A DNA stretch of 64,000 bases from Kyrpidia spormannii (GTDB taxonomy: Bacteria; Bacillota; Bacilli; Kyrpidiales; Kyrpidiaceae): contig NZ_CP024955.1 of NCBI RefSeq assembly GCF_002804065.1, positions 2,790,001 through 2,854,000 on the forward strand, written 5' to 3'. The notes under the pieces were generated by a model. The model was not told the origin of the DNA, ran no database searches, and worked only from the letters and a program-made list of their open reading frames with translations. The position numbers and the translations under genes are program-made. Shown in pieces: positions 1-8,799 of the stretch (position 1 is the stretch's first letter; each line of letters begins with the position of its first letter).

Positions 1-13
1 GCCGCCGGCAGGG

Positions 14-769
14 TCAGCTTTGGCGAGATTTCCCCCGCGTATCTTCCAAAAATCCCTGTTCCCGAAGGTAATCGAACATAAAGGGCCGGCGGGGCGCCTG
101 AAGAACCTGGGCCACGTATTCACTCCACCCGTGGGTGCGTTTCCCCTCGGTCCGAGCGCGGTAATAAGCGCTCACCATCTGATCATAGTCGGCAATGTGC
201 GCATCCCGGTCCGGTTCGTATCGATCCCGGTGCAGCACAGCCTCTACGGGCAGCCGCGGCTTTTTCTCCGGTCGCTCGGCGGGATAGCCCACCGTCAGCG
301 CAAATACCGGGTAAACGAAGCGCGGGATCTCTAACAGCCGGGTCACCTCCCGTATCTGATTGCGGATCCCCCCGACGAAACAGATTCCCAACCCCATCGA
401 TTCAGCGGCCAGGGCGGCATTCTCCGCCGCCAAGGCAGTATCCACGGTGGCCACGATAAAAAGTTCGGTGTTCGAAAGCTCACCCGCTCTGCCCCCAGCC
501 CCTGCGGCCTCCATCATCCGCCTCGCGTCTGCACAAAACACCAGAGCCACCGAACAAGTCTCGACGTGCCGATTGCCGGACAACTCGGCCAGTTCTCGTT
601 TTATCTTCGGGTCTCGAACGGCGATCACGGTGTAAGCCTGAACGAAGCTTGAAGTGGCCGCCGATTGCGCGCTGCGCACGATCTCCTCGATCATCTCCTC
701 AGATACTTCGCGGGGCAAATACTCCCGTACGGACCGATGGTCTTGTATCAAACGTATCGTGTCGTTCAC
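14..769 (-). CDS. NADPH-dependent nitroreductase family oxidoreductase (NfsA/FRP type)
   Basis: FMN-dependent, probably cytoplasmic reductase of nitro compounds, quinones or flavins; the true substrate cannot be read from sequence. The 251-residue product opens with the family signature around HRSVREY (FMN-phosphate binding arginines), continues with AQSAATSSFVQAY, and has the middle segment AAESMGLGICFVGG typical of NfsA-like enzymes. The length matches the family (about 240-250). I chose the GTG at 769 because GGGAAGGAGGGG lies 6-8 nt upstream (775-786); a longer frame to 820 has no ribosome site there. It stands alone; about 590 bp without a recognisable gene separate it from the permease upstream. 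Family assignment is firm, substrate unknown. Confidence 0.9.
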   Translation of the reverse strand: MNDTIRLIQDHRSVREYLPREVSEEMIEEIVRSAQSAATSSFVQAYTVIAVRDPKIKRELAELSGNRHVETCSVALVFCADARRMMEAAGAGGRAGELSNTELFIVATVDTALAAENAALAAESMGLGICFVGGIRNQIREVTRLLEIPRFVYPVFALTVGYPAERPEKKPRLPVEAVLHRDRYEPDRDAHIADYDQMVSAYYRARTEGKRTHGWSEYVAQVLQAPRRPFMFDYLREQGFLEDTRGKSRQS

Positions 770-1364
770 GACGGCCCCTCCTTCCCTTTCCATCTTACCC
801 AGGCATCGTCCGTGGATCAACCGATCCTTGGCGAGCGCACCTCTGCGGTGCGACTCCTTCAGGGACGAATACAGCTTCCAGATTTAGGGAATCGTAACCT
901 TGTTGCGCATCCGGACTCCCAAAACCGGGGGCGGCGTCCCAGAGGATTCGGTCGACGTGAAGTGGGTCACGGGCACAATTTTATCCGTAGCACTGCTTTT
1001 TACGCCTGGAAAAGCACCTGGATGTCCAAACTGGTGCCACCGATATCGCCCCGGTTGTTCATCGTGTGGGATCCAAGAGCGAGATCGCAGGGGTGAGGTT
1101 TCGACAAGTGGACCCGGCCCGCTTGACCCGGGCCGTCCAAGAGGCCCTGACCCAACGGGCGGCGTCTCGGGATCGCGTCGCTGAACAAGTGAGGGCGTTG
1201 CGCTTTCAAGCCGCGCGCAACGCCCACTGTGTCTCGTGGATTCTGCCCCCGGCGTCCCCCGTCCCAGACATCCCCGTCGAATCGGGATTCCCCGGACAAG
1301 TCCAGGACACCGGCTCCCCCTTTTCCTCCGGCGGGTGAAGGGGGAAATCCTGGCCACCCGACTC
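770..1364. other. Intergenic region, no recognisable gene
   Basis: About 590 bp between the nitroreductase start and the permease stop. Open frames exist on both strands but none has a good ribosome site or a family I can name. A plus frame around 1090-1220 has an amphipathic, protein-like stretch that faintly recalls the end of polysaccharide pyruvyl transferases; I do not call it. A perfect inverted repeat lies inside (listed separately). Confidence 0.5.
1193..1225. repeat. Perfect 11-bp inverted repeat
   Basis: GGGCGTTGCGC at 1193-1203 pairs with GCGCAACGCCC at 1215-1225 across an 11-nt loop. There is no T-run on either side, so it is not a canonical intrinsic terminator. It could be a hairpin terminator downstream of the permease transcript on the minus strand, or a protein site. 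Confidence 0.6.
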
Positions 1365-3143
1365 CTAATGCATCTCGACGGCAGCTCCGGAAGCCACCTC
1401 CACGGCCGGCTCTTTTTTGCACATATCATGACACTCTTTCTCCAGACTGCAGCACAGGGAACAAATCGTCGCACCGTGGAAGGGACAGTGCGTGATATCC
1501 GCCCGCTCGTATTCGAAGGCGCAAACCCCGCACGCCAGTTCTTCTTCTCCATCCCCGTGCCGATGTCCACCAAGACCAGCCACCCCGCTGGGTCCCTCGC
1601 CCCCGGCTGAGCCGGCGATCACGTGGATCCGACCATCTTGTGACCCGTGAGCCCCTTGAACCCACGAATTTTCCCGGGCGATGTAATATTTTCCCTTTGT
1701 GATCAAGGCGATCACCGGAGCGAGCACGATGGCCAAACCCAGGGAGACAAAGGGAGAAAAGGCCTGCATGACCGGCCCAAAGGCGCCAAAATACGCGGCT
1801 ATGGACACCGCCGAGGCGATCACCATCGAGCCAAAGCCCACGGGATTGAAATTGTAGAGGTGAGCCCGCTTGAACTCCACGTAGGACGGGCTAATCTTGA
1901 GCAGGCTTTTGTTAATCACCAAGTCCGCCACCACCGCTCCGATCCAGGCGACGGCGACGTTCGAATAAAACCCGAGAACTGTGTTCAAGAACCCAAAGAC
2001 CCCGACCTCCATGAGCAAAAGGGCAATCCCCACGTTGAGAAACAACCACACCACCCGACCGGGGTGAAAATGAAACAGCCGCGAGAAAAAGTTCGACCAG
2101 GACAGTGACCCCGAATACGCGTTGGTCACGTTAATCTTCACCTGGGACAGCACCACGAAGAACGCGGCCAACGTCAGCGCGGCGAACCCACTGGGGATCA
2201 GTTGCTCGAAAGCCACGGTATACATGTGAATCGGCTCGTTCGCCAATTGCAACCCCACCGTCGGGGCAATGTACGAAGCGAGAAACGACCCGCCGAGCTG
2301 CTTGAGGGCCCCGAGAATTACCCACCCCGGGCCGGCCAGCACCACCGCCCACCACCATTTAACCCGGTTAGCCGGGGTTTTGTCGGGCATAAAGCGCAGG
2401 TAGTCCACCTGCTCGCCGATCTGGGCGATGAGCGACAGGACCACCCCGGCCGCGAGCCCGAAAGCGAGGCCGGAAAAGCCCGCCCCGGACGGCGAGTGCC
2501 CCCCGAAGGTGGTCCAGGCCGCGAGGCTCCCGGGATCTTTCGCGAAAATCACCACGAAAGGAAGAACCATGAGAATCAGCCAAATCGGCTGGGTCCACAT
2601 CTGCAGCTTCGACAGGAAGGTCATCCCGTAGATCACCATGGGGATGATTACCAAGGCACACAGGAGGTAGGCCAAGCCCAGGGACATGCCGAAGTACAGA
2701 TTCAGGGCCTGGGCCATGACGGACCCTTCCAGCGAAAAATAGATAAACGTAAATGAGGCATAGATGAGCGAGGTCAGTGTGGACCCGAGATAGCCAAAAC
2801 CCGCGCCCCGGGTAAGCAGGTCCATGTCGATGTTATATTTGGCGGCATAGTAGGCGATGGGGAGGCCTGTCAGAAAAATCACCGCCGCCGCTACGAGGAT
2901 GGCCCAGAGGGCGTTGGTGAACCCGTAAGAGATGGCCACCGACCCCCCGATGGCGAAATCGGCCATGTAGGCGATACCACCGATGGCCGAGCTGAACACG
3001 GCGAACTCGCTCCACTTTCTGAAAGACTTCGGGGCATACCTCAACGCGTAGTCTTCGAGAATCGGGTTGTTGACCCAGCGGTGGAAGGTGCGTTTCGGCC
3101 GCGCCTTCGGAGCACCCGGGGAAACGGGAGAATGGGAGTTCAT
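1365..3143 (-). CDS. NCS1-family (purine/cytosine/amide-type) permease with C-terminal Cys-rich domain
   Basis: Integral membrane symporter of the nucleobase-cation-symport-1 fold: about 12 hydrophobic helices over residues 30-500, beginning at NPILEDYALRYAPKSFRKWS, as in cytosine/purine permeases. The product has 592 residues, longer than the usual 450-500. The extra 90 residues include a Gly/His linker and a compact cluster of eight Cys (CGVC, HCPFHG, CSLCC, EC, MC) that should bind metal. Start: ATG 3143 behind AAAGGAGG (3153-3160), with GTG 3146 a possible alternative. It lies downstream of amiE on the same strand, separated by 364 bp with a strong hairpin, so it may import the amide or a related substrate; that link is inference. 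Start and transporter class are sure, substrate is not. Confidence 0.85.
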   Translation of the reverse strand: MNSHSPVSPGAPKARPKRTFHRWVNNPILEDYALRYAPKSFRKWSEFAVFSSAIGGIAYMADFAIGGSVAISYGFTNALWAILVAAAVIFLTGLPIAYYAAKYNIDMDLLTRGAGFGYLGSTLTSLIYASFTFIYFSLEGSVMAQALNLYFGMSLGLAYLLCALVIIPMVIYGMTFLSKLQMWTQPIWLILMVLPFVVIFAKDPGSLAAWTTFGGHSPSGAGFSGLAFGLAAGVVLSLIAQIGEQVDYLRFMPDKTPANRVKWWWAVVLAGPGWVILGALKQLGGSFLASYIAPTVGLQLANEPIHMYTVAFEQLIPSGFAALTLAAFFVVLSQVKINVTNAYSGSLSWSNFFSRLFHFHPGRVVWLFLNVGIALLLMEVGVFGFLNTVLGFYSNVAVAWIGAVVADLVINKSLLKISPSYVEFKRAHLYNFNPVGFGSMVIASAVSIAAYFGAFGPVMQAFSPFVSLGLAIVLAPVIALITKGKYYIARENSWVQGAHGSQDGRIHVIAGSAGGEGPSGVAGLGGHRHGDGEEELACGVCAFEYERADITHCPFHGATICSLCCSLEKECHDMCKKEPAVEVASGAAVEMH

Positions 3144-3449
3144 CACGACAGGCCTCCTTTCAGGGATCTCAGAGAAATCGGCGGGCGGCCGGCGGATCTC
3201 CCGCCGGGCGCCGCCGGGGGTGTATTGGGGCACTAGCGCCAGGGGAAGCCGGTGCCCGGCCCCCGCCGGGAGGCGCCTGATCTCCTATTGGTCACGTCAG
3301 ACCAGGCCCGGCCCGGCCGGGGTGGTGGGCTTCGCCCCTGGTGGTCATCCCCCACGGGCGGCACCGAGGCGTGATGCGCCCCTGGGTGGATGGGCGTCCC
3401 GGCGGGGCGGCCAGGTGGGAGTCCCAGCTGGCGCAAGCCGCCCAGCTAA

Positions 3450-3485
3450 GGCGGTCGCCCCGTTCCTCGAAGGCCAGCGACCGCC
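3450..3485 (-). terminator. Strong hairpin just after amiE (terminator or attenuator)
   Basis: Perfect 9-bp inverted repeat GGCGGTCGC (3450-3458) / GCGACCGCC (3477-3485) with an 18-nt loop, starting 23 nt after the amiE stop on the minus strand. No T-run follows, so it may protect the amiE mRNA end or attenuate read-through into the permease. The rest of 3144-3507 is GC-rich and holds no gene I can see. Confidence 0.5.
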
Positions 3486-3507
3486 CTCCCTAACAAAGGG
3501 GGACGCA

Positions 3508-4659
3508 CTAGCCAACCGGCTCCTTCGTGAACGTGTCCCCGGGTTGGACGGTGCTCCCGGTTTCCCGGTCAGCGAACGAGTCCCCCGCCCCGCCCTCTAG
3601 CGACGGCGTACAATCGCCCCCGCATCCGCAGGGCGAGGCGAAGACGGGGATCCCTGGAACAGGGCATTCCAGCGTTCCCGGGGTGCTCCGGGTGATCGCC
3701 TCGGACCGGCGCCGGGCTTCTTCCGGGTCCATCACCCAGGTTCGGTAAAACTCGTATGGGCACTCTGCTACACCGGCCTCGCCCTCCCCTGAGCGCAGGA
3801 TGCCCGTGTACCCCCGGTGCAAAAGCTTATAGAGATGATTCTGGGACTGGGCGTTTCGCCGGAAATCCCGAATCTGGGACAGGGAAAGTTCCGCGTACTG
3901 GAAACCGTTTTCCTCGGTCCCGCACTCCCCAAGGGTGCGCCCGTCGAACCCGATGATGGCGGAGTGGCCAAAATACGAGTACACGCCGTCGAACCCGCTG
4001 GCGTTGGCGACGGCGACGTACACGTTGTTCGCCCAGGCCATGGCCTTGGCCATGATCACCTGCTGGTCCTTGGCGGGGTACATGTAGCCTTGACAGCGGA
4101 CGATCAGTTCGGCCCCTTTCATGGCACAATCCCGCCACACCTCGGGGTAGTTCCCGTCGTCGCACACGATCAGGCTGATCCGCAAGCCCTTCGGCCCTTC
4201 GGAGACGTGGGTCCCGCTCCCGGGGTACCAGGGCTCAATGGGCACCCAGGGCATGATTTTGCGGTATTTTTGGACGATCTCACCCCGGGGGTTCATGAGG
4301 ATGAGGGTGTTGTAGGGGAGTTTGTTCGGATGGTCTTCGTGCCGCTCTCCTGTGATGGAAAAGACGCCCCACACACCGGCCCGGCGGCAGGCCGTGGCAA
4401 AAATCTCCGTTTCTTCACCGGGAACCTGAGCGGCCAAAGCCATCATTTCGTCGGGGTCGTACAGGATTCCCTGGGTGCTGTACTCGGGAAAAATCACCAA
4501 ATCCATGCCAGGCAATCCTTGTTTTAAGCCGATGACCATATCGCCTATCCGCCGGGCATTGTCCAGGATCTCCGCCTTGGTGTGCAGTCGGGGCATCTTA
4601 TAGTTGACGACTGCCACCCCAACGGTATCATGACTGCTGGATATATCCCCGTGTCGCAC
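3508..4659 (-). CDS. amiE: Aliphatic amidase (acylamide amidohydrolase)
   Basis: Nitrilase-superfamily enzyme that hydrolyses short aliphatic amides to carboxylate and ammonia in the cytoplasm. The N-terminus [20 protein letters not shown] is diagnostic for AmiE rather than formamidase AmiF. All three catalytic residues sit at their classical numbers: E59 in FPEY, K134 in YRK, C166 in [10 protein letters not shown]. Length 383 against about 346 in Pseudomonas; the surplus is a 35-40 residue tail that includes CGCGGDC and looks disordered. The GTG start at 4659 gives the conserved N-terminus and follows AGAAAGGAGTGAAGG. The upstream region carries three copies of a CCTATATGT-like half-site. 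Likely used to scavenge nitrogen or carbon from amides together with the downstream permease (inference). Confidence 0.95.
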   Translation of the reverse strand: MRHGDISSSHDTVGVAVVNYKMPRLHTKAEILDNARRIGDMVIGLKQGLPGMDLVIFPEYSTQGILYDPDEMMALAAQVPGEETEIFATACRRAGVWGVFSITGERHEDHPNKLPYNTLILMNPRGEIVQKYRKIMPWVPIEPWYPGSGTHVSEGPKGLRISLIVCDDGNYPEVWRDCAMKGAELIVRCQGYMYPAKDQQVIMAKAMAWANNVYVAVANASGFDGVYSYFGHSAIIGFDGRTLGECGTEENGFQYAELSLSQIRDFRRNAQSQNHLYKLLHRGYTGILRSGEGEAGVAECPYEFYRTWVMDPEEARRRSEAITRSTPGTLECPVPGIPVFASPCGCGGDCTPSLEGGAGDSFADRETGSTVQPGDTFTKEPVG

Positions 4660-4702
4660 GTTCCTTCACTCCTTTCTTGTTGCGATTTTGTAAGCATTTA
4701 CG

Positions 4703-4763
4703 ACATATAGGGTGTTATCGGTGACAATTTCATCCTATGTGTTAATTTATATAACCTATATGT
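4703..4763. promoter_or_regulatory. AT-rich amiE upstream region with inverted half-sites
   Basis: ACATATAGG at 4703-4711 and CCTATATGT at 4755-4763 form a perfect 9-bp inverted pair; CCTATGTGT at 4734-4742 is a third half-site with one mismatch. They lie 45-105 bp before the amiE start in an AT-rich island within GC-rich DNA. This fits a regulator operator overlapping the promoter; no regulator gene is next to it and no clear -35/-10 pair can be fixed. Confidence 0.45.
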
Positions 4764-4882
4764 TCATTCTAGCGATCAAATCTTTTGTCATCAACCCGCA
4801 TTTTCAGGGATTAACCGCGTTTATGGTAAGAAATCTACCGTTAATGCGTCATCTCTCGTTTTCTTGAGGGAATTTTCAATAT

Positions 4883-5271
4883 ATGTTTGTCCCCGCGAAT
4901 TGTCCGACGCCGACAGTGTCCGATGCGCGGTTCACGAACGAAATCCTCCAAGTAGATCAGGCGTTTCGCAAACAAACGGGGAAAGAAATGCCCTACCTTG
5001 GGCCCCCGGGTGGGGAGTTCAGTGAACCCACGCTGAAACTGGCCGAAGATCTGGGATATCGCAGCGTTTTCTGGAGTTTTGCCTATAGAGACTGGGATCC
5101 CGGGGACAGAAAGGGGCAGAATACGCATACAATCGGGTCATGATGGGAGTGCAAAACGGAGCGGCGCTTCTTCTCCACGCGGTTTCCAAAGATAACGCCG
5201 AGTCGCTGTGGCGGATCTTAACCGACCTGAAGGCCCAAGGGTACACCTTCGGCACCCTGGATGACTTGTAA
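4883..5271 (+). pseudogene. Decayed PdaA-like polysaccharide deacetylase, C-terminal part
   Basis: The 3' half of a delta-lactam-biosynthetic (PdaA-type) peptidoglycan N-deacetylase. Frame one reads GKEMPYLGPPGGEFSEPTLK then LGYRSVFWSFAYRDW, matching the family core with RPP altered to GPP. Near 5110 one base is missing; the next frame continues AYNRVMMGVQ, LLLHAVSKDNAESLW and GYTFGTLDD to TAA at 5271. The N-terminal catalytic TFDDG region is absent. The frameshift, altered motif and missing front show a non-functional relic. It sits between amiE (divergent) and csx20 (convergent). Confidence 0.85.
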
Positions 5272-5283
5272 CTTTGTGAGTCC

Positions 5284-5304
5284 CCGGCCGGCTCCCTCGG
5301 CCGG
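5284..5304. terminator. GC hairpin between converging pdaA relic and csx20
   Basis: CCGGCCG (5284-5290) and CGGCCGG (5298-5304) form a 7-bp stem with a 7-nt loop, between the end of the pdaA relic and the end of csx20. Position suggests a two-way terminator, but there is no T-run. Confidence 0.4.
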
Positions 5305-5339
5305 TTCGGGCCGCAATCGGCCGGACACCTCCCCCGCCC

Positions 5340-5753
5340 TTAATCCGAACGGGGAGTGCCCGTATCATCCGGTAAACTCGGGTATTCCCGGAATTGCACG
5401 TGCCGAAATACGTGCCGATTTTCTACCCCGCCGTCCGGCCGCGGCACTGAAGTGTATTCCCGCCGGGTGGTGGCATAGAGCGGAATCCGCCCGTGCCGCC
5501 GACACCACGCCACCGCCAGCAAAATGGCGCCGGGTTCGCCGTGCACAAGCACGAGGTCACCCGGCACCGTCTCCTGTTCGATCCAGTTCCAGATCGGGTC
5601 CAGCCAATCCGCGGGAAAAGGCCCCTCCGGGGGAATCTGGGACCACCGCTCCTGCAGCTCCGCGGGTAGGGCCGCAAACCGCCCCACCCCCCATCGTTCC
5701 CGGGCCTCCTCCTCCTGCTCCGACATCAGGCTGTGCGAAAAGAGCAAAACCAT
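5340..5753 (-). CDS. csx20: Csx20-like CRISPR-associated protein (putative ring nuclease)
   Basis: A 137-residue protein opening MVLLFSHSLMSEQEEEARE, with PAELQERWSQIPPEGPFP in the middle and a C-terminal ENRHVFRHVQFREY block; this pattern matches the Csx20 family as I remember it. Csx20 is usually found with type III CRISPR systems and has been predicted to degrade cyclic oligoadenylate. ATG 5753 is chosen since the family begins with a MxLLFSH strand; GTG 5762 and TTG 5768 are in-frame alternatives after GAGGAGTAGGGGG. It lies 13-28 nt downstream of the phosphodiesterase gene, probably co-transcribed. No type III effector is in the window. Assignment from motif memory, moderately sure. Confidence 0.65.
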   Translation of the reverse strand: MVLLFSHSLMSEQEEEARERWGVGRFAALPAELQERWSQIPPEGPFPADWLDPIWNWIEQETVPGDLVLVHGEPGAILLAVAWCRRHGRIPLYATTRREYTSVPRPDGGVENRHVFRHVQFREYPSLPDDTGTPRSD

Positions 5754-5781
5754 GGTTCTCACCGACAATACCCCCTACTCC

Positions 5782-6516
5782 TCATCCGAAAGGACTGATC
5801 GCCTCCCGAATCACCCGCATCATTTGTAGATTCGGATAATCCACTTGTCGCAAACGCTCCGCCGCCCGGTCCGCGTCATAGGGCACCCGCTCCAGGGTCA
5901 CCCGAAACCGCCCGGTCTCCACCTCGAGCAGGGCGTAAGACGGCTGGGGCAGGCCGTCGAAGGGCAGGCCGACACTGCCGGTGTTCACCACACATTTTCC
6001 CCGGAGATAGCGCACATAGGGCAGGTGAATATGCCCGTACACATAGACGTCCACCGCCGGTTTGACCATCAGCCGCCCCTCTAATACTTCAGCGGAGGCA
6101 TCCGGCCACACTGCGGTGAACAAATTGGTGGGCGTGGCGTGAAAGGCGTGAATCCGCACTCCTTCGAGATCCCAAAAGATGTCCTCCGGAAGTTCCTCCA
6201 GGTACCGCACCTGGTCTGCCGTCAGCCGGCCGGCGGTCCACTCCTGCTCCCGGCACATAATCTCCAAAAACGGGTCCGGCACCTCGCCGGCCTCCACGCC
6301 CCGTACCGCCCACAGGTCGGCATTGCCTTGAATCACCTCGGCGCCGGCCGCCGCCAACTCCCGCACCTTCTCCACCGCCCGGGCGGGCTCCGGGCCGCGA
6401 TAGGCGATATCCCCCAGCACTGCGATACGGTCAACACCCCGCCTCCGCACATCCGCCAACACCGCATCAAGAGCCTCGACATTGCCGTGAATGTCCGACA
6501 AAAACGCCACCCGCAT
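5782..6516 (-). CDS. Metallophosphoesterase (calcineurin-like, YfcE/MJ0936-type)
   Basis: A 244-residue dinuclear-metal phosphoesterase. All metal motifs are present in order: DIHGN near residue 8, GDIAYRGP near 40, GNAD near 70, HATP near 135 and GHIHLPY near 170. Such enzymes hydrolyse phosphodiesters or nucleotides; the physiological substrate is unknown. ATG 6516 gives the canonical MRVAFLSDIHGN start behind GGGAGGAGGC. It is directly upstream of the csx20-like gene. If the two form an operon, a role in nucleotide-second-messenger turnover is conceivable but unproven. Confidence 0.85.
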   Translation of the reverse strand: MRVAFLSDIHGNVEALDAVLADVRRRGVDRIAVLGDIAYRGPEPARAVEKVRELAAAGAEVIQGNADLWAVRGVEAGEVPDPFLEIMCREQEWTAGRLTADQVRYLEELPEDIFWDLEGVRIHAFHATPTNLFTAVWPDASAEVLEGRLMVKPAVDVYVYGHIHLPYVRYLRGKCVVNTGSVGLPFDGLPQPSYALLEVETGRFRVTLERVPYDADRAAERLRQVDYPNLQMMRVIREAISPFG

Positions 6517-6621
6517 GGTCAAAGCCTCCTCCCGCAGTTCGTCCTCCCAGCAAGGCCAAAAAGTCACAGCGAGATACGCTCATACCCCCGGGGACCCCGT
6601 GGCGCCGCCTCTTTCAACTCG

Positions 6622-8010
6622 TTACGTTAACCCCCGACGGGCGAGCTCATTCCAATACACGCACAGCGTCTGAATCCCTTTCTTAAAATTCTCCAGGTCA
6701 AAATGCTCGTTTGGCGCGTGGTTATTTTCGGTCGGTAAACTGAACCCCATCATCACCGCGGTCAAACCGAGAATGCGATGAAAATCCTCCACAATAGGAA
6801 TGGATCCGCCCAATCGGGTGAACACCGGCCCTGTACCGTACACCGCCTCGTACGCCGGGATCGCCGCCTGAATGCCCGGATGATCCAGGGGTGCCACGTA
6901 GGGCCGCCCGCCGTCAAACCGCCGCACCTCCACCCGAACGCCCGCCGGCGCGTGCCGGGACACGTGAGCCGCGATGAGATCCATGATTTCGCCAGGCTCC
7001 TGATCCGGAACCAGCCGACAGGTGATCTTCGCGTGGGCCTCGGCGGGGATCACCGTCTTCGTCCCCTCCCCCTGAAATCCGCCGTAGATCCCGTTGATCT
7101 CCAGGGTCGGTCTGGCGGTGGTCCTCTCCACATAGTTATAGCCCGCCTCCCCAACCAGGGCCGGCAGGCCAAGGTCCCGGGCCAACGCCCCCTCGTCGAA
7201 GCCGAGTTCCCGGATCGCCTCCCGCTCCTCGGGAGTCAACTCCCGCACCCGATCGTAGAACCCCTCGACCCGCACCCGGCCATCGGGCCCGTGCATGGAC
7301 GCCAGGATTTCCACCAGGGCGTGGATGGGGTTGGGTACGCCGCCTCCGTAGATCCCGGAATGCAGGTCTCCCTTCGCACCGTACACATCCACCTGCAGAG
7401 CCGCCATCCCCCTGAGCCCGTAACAGATCGCCGGACGCCCGGGGGCCAGCATGGAGGTGTCGGAAATCACCAGCACATCCGCCTGGAAAAGATCCCGGTT
7501 CGCCTCCAGACACCCCGGCAGACTCCCGCTGCCCACCTCTTCCTCGCCTTCAAAGCAGAATTTTACGTTCACCGGGAGTTCTCCGACAGTCTTTAGCCAC
7601 GCTTCGACCGCCTTCACGTGCATGAAAACCTGGCCCTTGTCATCGCTCGTACCCCGGCCGTAGATTTTCCCATCCCGCACCTTGGGTTCAAAGGGCGGCG
7701 ACTGCCAAAGGTTCAAAGGATCCACGGGCTGGACGTCATAATGGCCATAAATCAGCGCTGTCGGAGCTCCAGGTTTGCCCATCCACTCTCCATATACCAC
7801 GGGATTCCCCGCCGTTTCCACCAGCCGCGCCCCCTGCACCCCCGCCCGGGTCAGCGCATCCACCAACCAGCGGGCCGCCGCCAGGACATCCCCCTTGTGC
7901 TCGGACAGGGCACTGATGCTCGGAATGCGAATAAAATCCTTGAGCTCCTCTAAAAATCTTTCATTTTCTGCCTCGGCATATCGGATTGCGGCGTCAATTC
8001 CATTGTTCAC
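6622..8010 (-). CDS. M20-family dipeptidase / peptidase
   Basis: Zinc-dependent exopeptidase of the ArgE/DapE/CPG2 superfamily, 462 residues, the size of Cys-Gly or beta-Ala-His dipeptidases. Visible features: YGHYDVQPVDPLNLW with the first His/Asp metal pair, FEGEEEVGSGSL with the catalytic and bridging Glu, a dimerisation lid from about 190 to 310, and the C-terminal NNHAPNEHFDLENFKKGI with the last His ligand. Cytosolic, no signal peptide. The GTG start at 8010 follows GAAAGGGGAACA. It is followed by the phosphodiesterase after about 100 bp. Class firm; substrate unknown. Confidence 0.9.
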   Translation of the reverse strand: MNNGIDAAIRYAEAENERFLEELKDFIRIPSISALSEHKGDVLAAARWLVDALTRAGVQGARLVETAGNPVVYGEWMGKPGAPTALIYGHYDVQPVDPLNLWQSPPFEPKVRDGKIYGRGTSDDKGQVFMHVKAVEAWLKTVGELPVNVKFCFEGEEEVGSGSLPGCLEANRDLFQADVLVISDTSMLAPGRPAICYGLRGMAALQVDVYGAKGDLHSGIYGGGVPNPIHALVEILASMHGPDGRVRVEGFYDRVRELTPEEREAIRELGFDEGALARDLGLPALVGEAGYNYVERTTARPTLEINGIYGGFQGEGTKTVIPAEAHAKITCRLVPDQEPGEIMDLIAAHVSRHAPAGVRVEVRRFDGGRPYVAPLDHPGIQAAIPAYEAVYGTGPVFTRLGGSIPIVEDFHRILGLTAVMMGFSLPTENNHAPNEHFDLENFKKGIQTLCVYWNELARRGLT

Positions 8011-8117
8011 GATCTGTTCCCCTTTCGTTCACAAATATGGCCCAGAACGTCCCTGTCTTCCCCCCGGGATTTCTGTTAAACTTCTGTAAGAGACTGACAA
8101 AAGGAGGGGTCTACTTT

Positions 8118-8516
8118 ATGAAGAAACTTCTCGCTGTCCTCGCGGCAGGCGCTTTGTTAGTGGCGGGTTGCGGCGCTGCATCTTCCCCGTCCTCTTCGGG
8201 CTCGGGTTCCTCCAGTGCCTCGACGCCCAACACCTCCAGCCAAAGCGGGTCGTCCTCTTCCTCGTCTTCATCTTCGGGTTCTGGCGGCGGCAGTGCGGAC
8301 GCGACAGCCTTGTACCAACAGAATTGCCAGGCGTGTCACGGCGCCAACCTCGAAGGAGGAGTCGGACCCGCGCTGGACAAGGTGGGCGCCAAACTGTCCG
8401 AAGACCAGATTCAAAAGCAGATCGAAAACGGCGGTGGAACCATGCCCGGGTTCAAGAGCAGCATGAAAGAGGACGACATCAAAGCCCTCGCCACTTGGCT
8501 TGCCGCCAAGAAGTGA
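8118..8516 (+). CDS. Lipoprotein cytochrome c (c551-type)
   Basis: Membrane-anchored monohaem c-type cytochrome of 132 residues, small electron carrier outside the cell membrane. Residues 1-17 form a lipoprotein signal ending LLVAG, with lipidated C18; residues 20-58 are a Ser/Gly-rich tether; haem site C70-Q-A-C73-H74; probable axial Met109 in GTMPGF; C-terminal helix DDIKALATWL. Resembles CccB/c551 of Gram-positive bacteria, which donate electrons to terminal oxidases. ATG 8118 follows AAAGGAGGGG (8100-8109). Divergent from the dipeptidase and followed by an intrinsic terminator, so monocistronic. Confidence 0.93.
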   Translation: MKKLLAVLAAGALLVAGCGAASSPSSSGSGSSSASTPNTSSQSGSSSSSSSSSGSGGGSADATALYQQNCQACHGANLEGGVGPALDKVGAKLSEDQIQKQIENGGGTMPGFKSSMKEDDIKALATWLAAKK

Positions 8517-8545
8517 GAACGACTCCCAATCTTGAGAAAACCTCC

Positions 8546-8585
8546 AAGCCGGTTGCCTCGGACAGCCGGCTTGCCGTTTTCTTGC
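8546..8585 (+). terminator. Rho-independent terminator after cytochrome c gene
   Basis: AAGCCGG (8546-8552) pairs with CCGGCTT (8566-8572), followed by a T-rich stretch GCCGTTTTCTTGC, 30 nt after the stop codon. Confidence 0.75.
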
Positions 8586-8799
8586 ATCCCTTCATCTCAG
8601 TCGCCGGGCAGTTGTTCCTGTTGCCCGGCGATCCGGCTCGGATGCTGCCTCACTGCATTTGCTATTGCTATCCTATATAGTACCACGCCGTGCCACTTTA
8701 TTCCCGCCAGGTGGTCGTTCCCGCCAAAATGAAAAAGCCCGGTCCCGGACACCATGGCCCTGGTCGAGCTTTTGAACAACCATCCTTGAACACGACATA

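Noticed and set aside
1066-1338. Plus frame with a stretch like the C-terminus of polysaccharide pyruvyl transferase (CsaB)
   Set aside because: Only about 40 residues look protein-like, with no ribosome site and no upstream homology; not enough to call a pseudogene.
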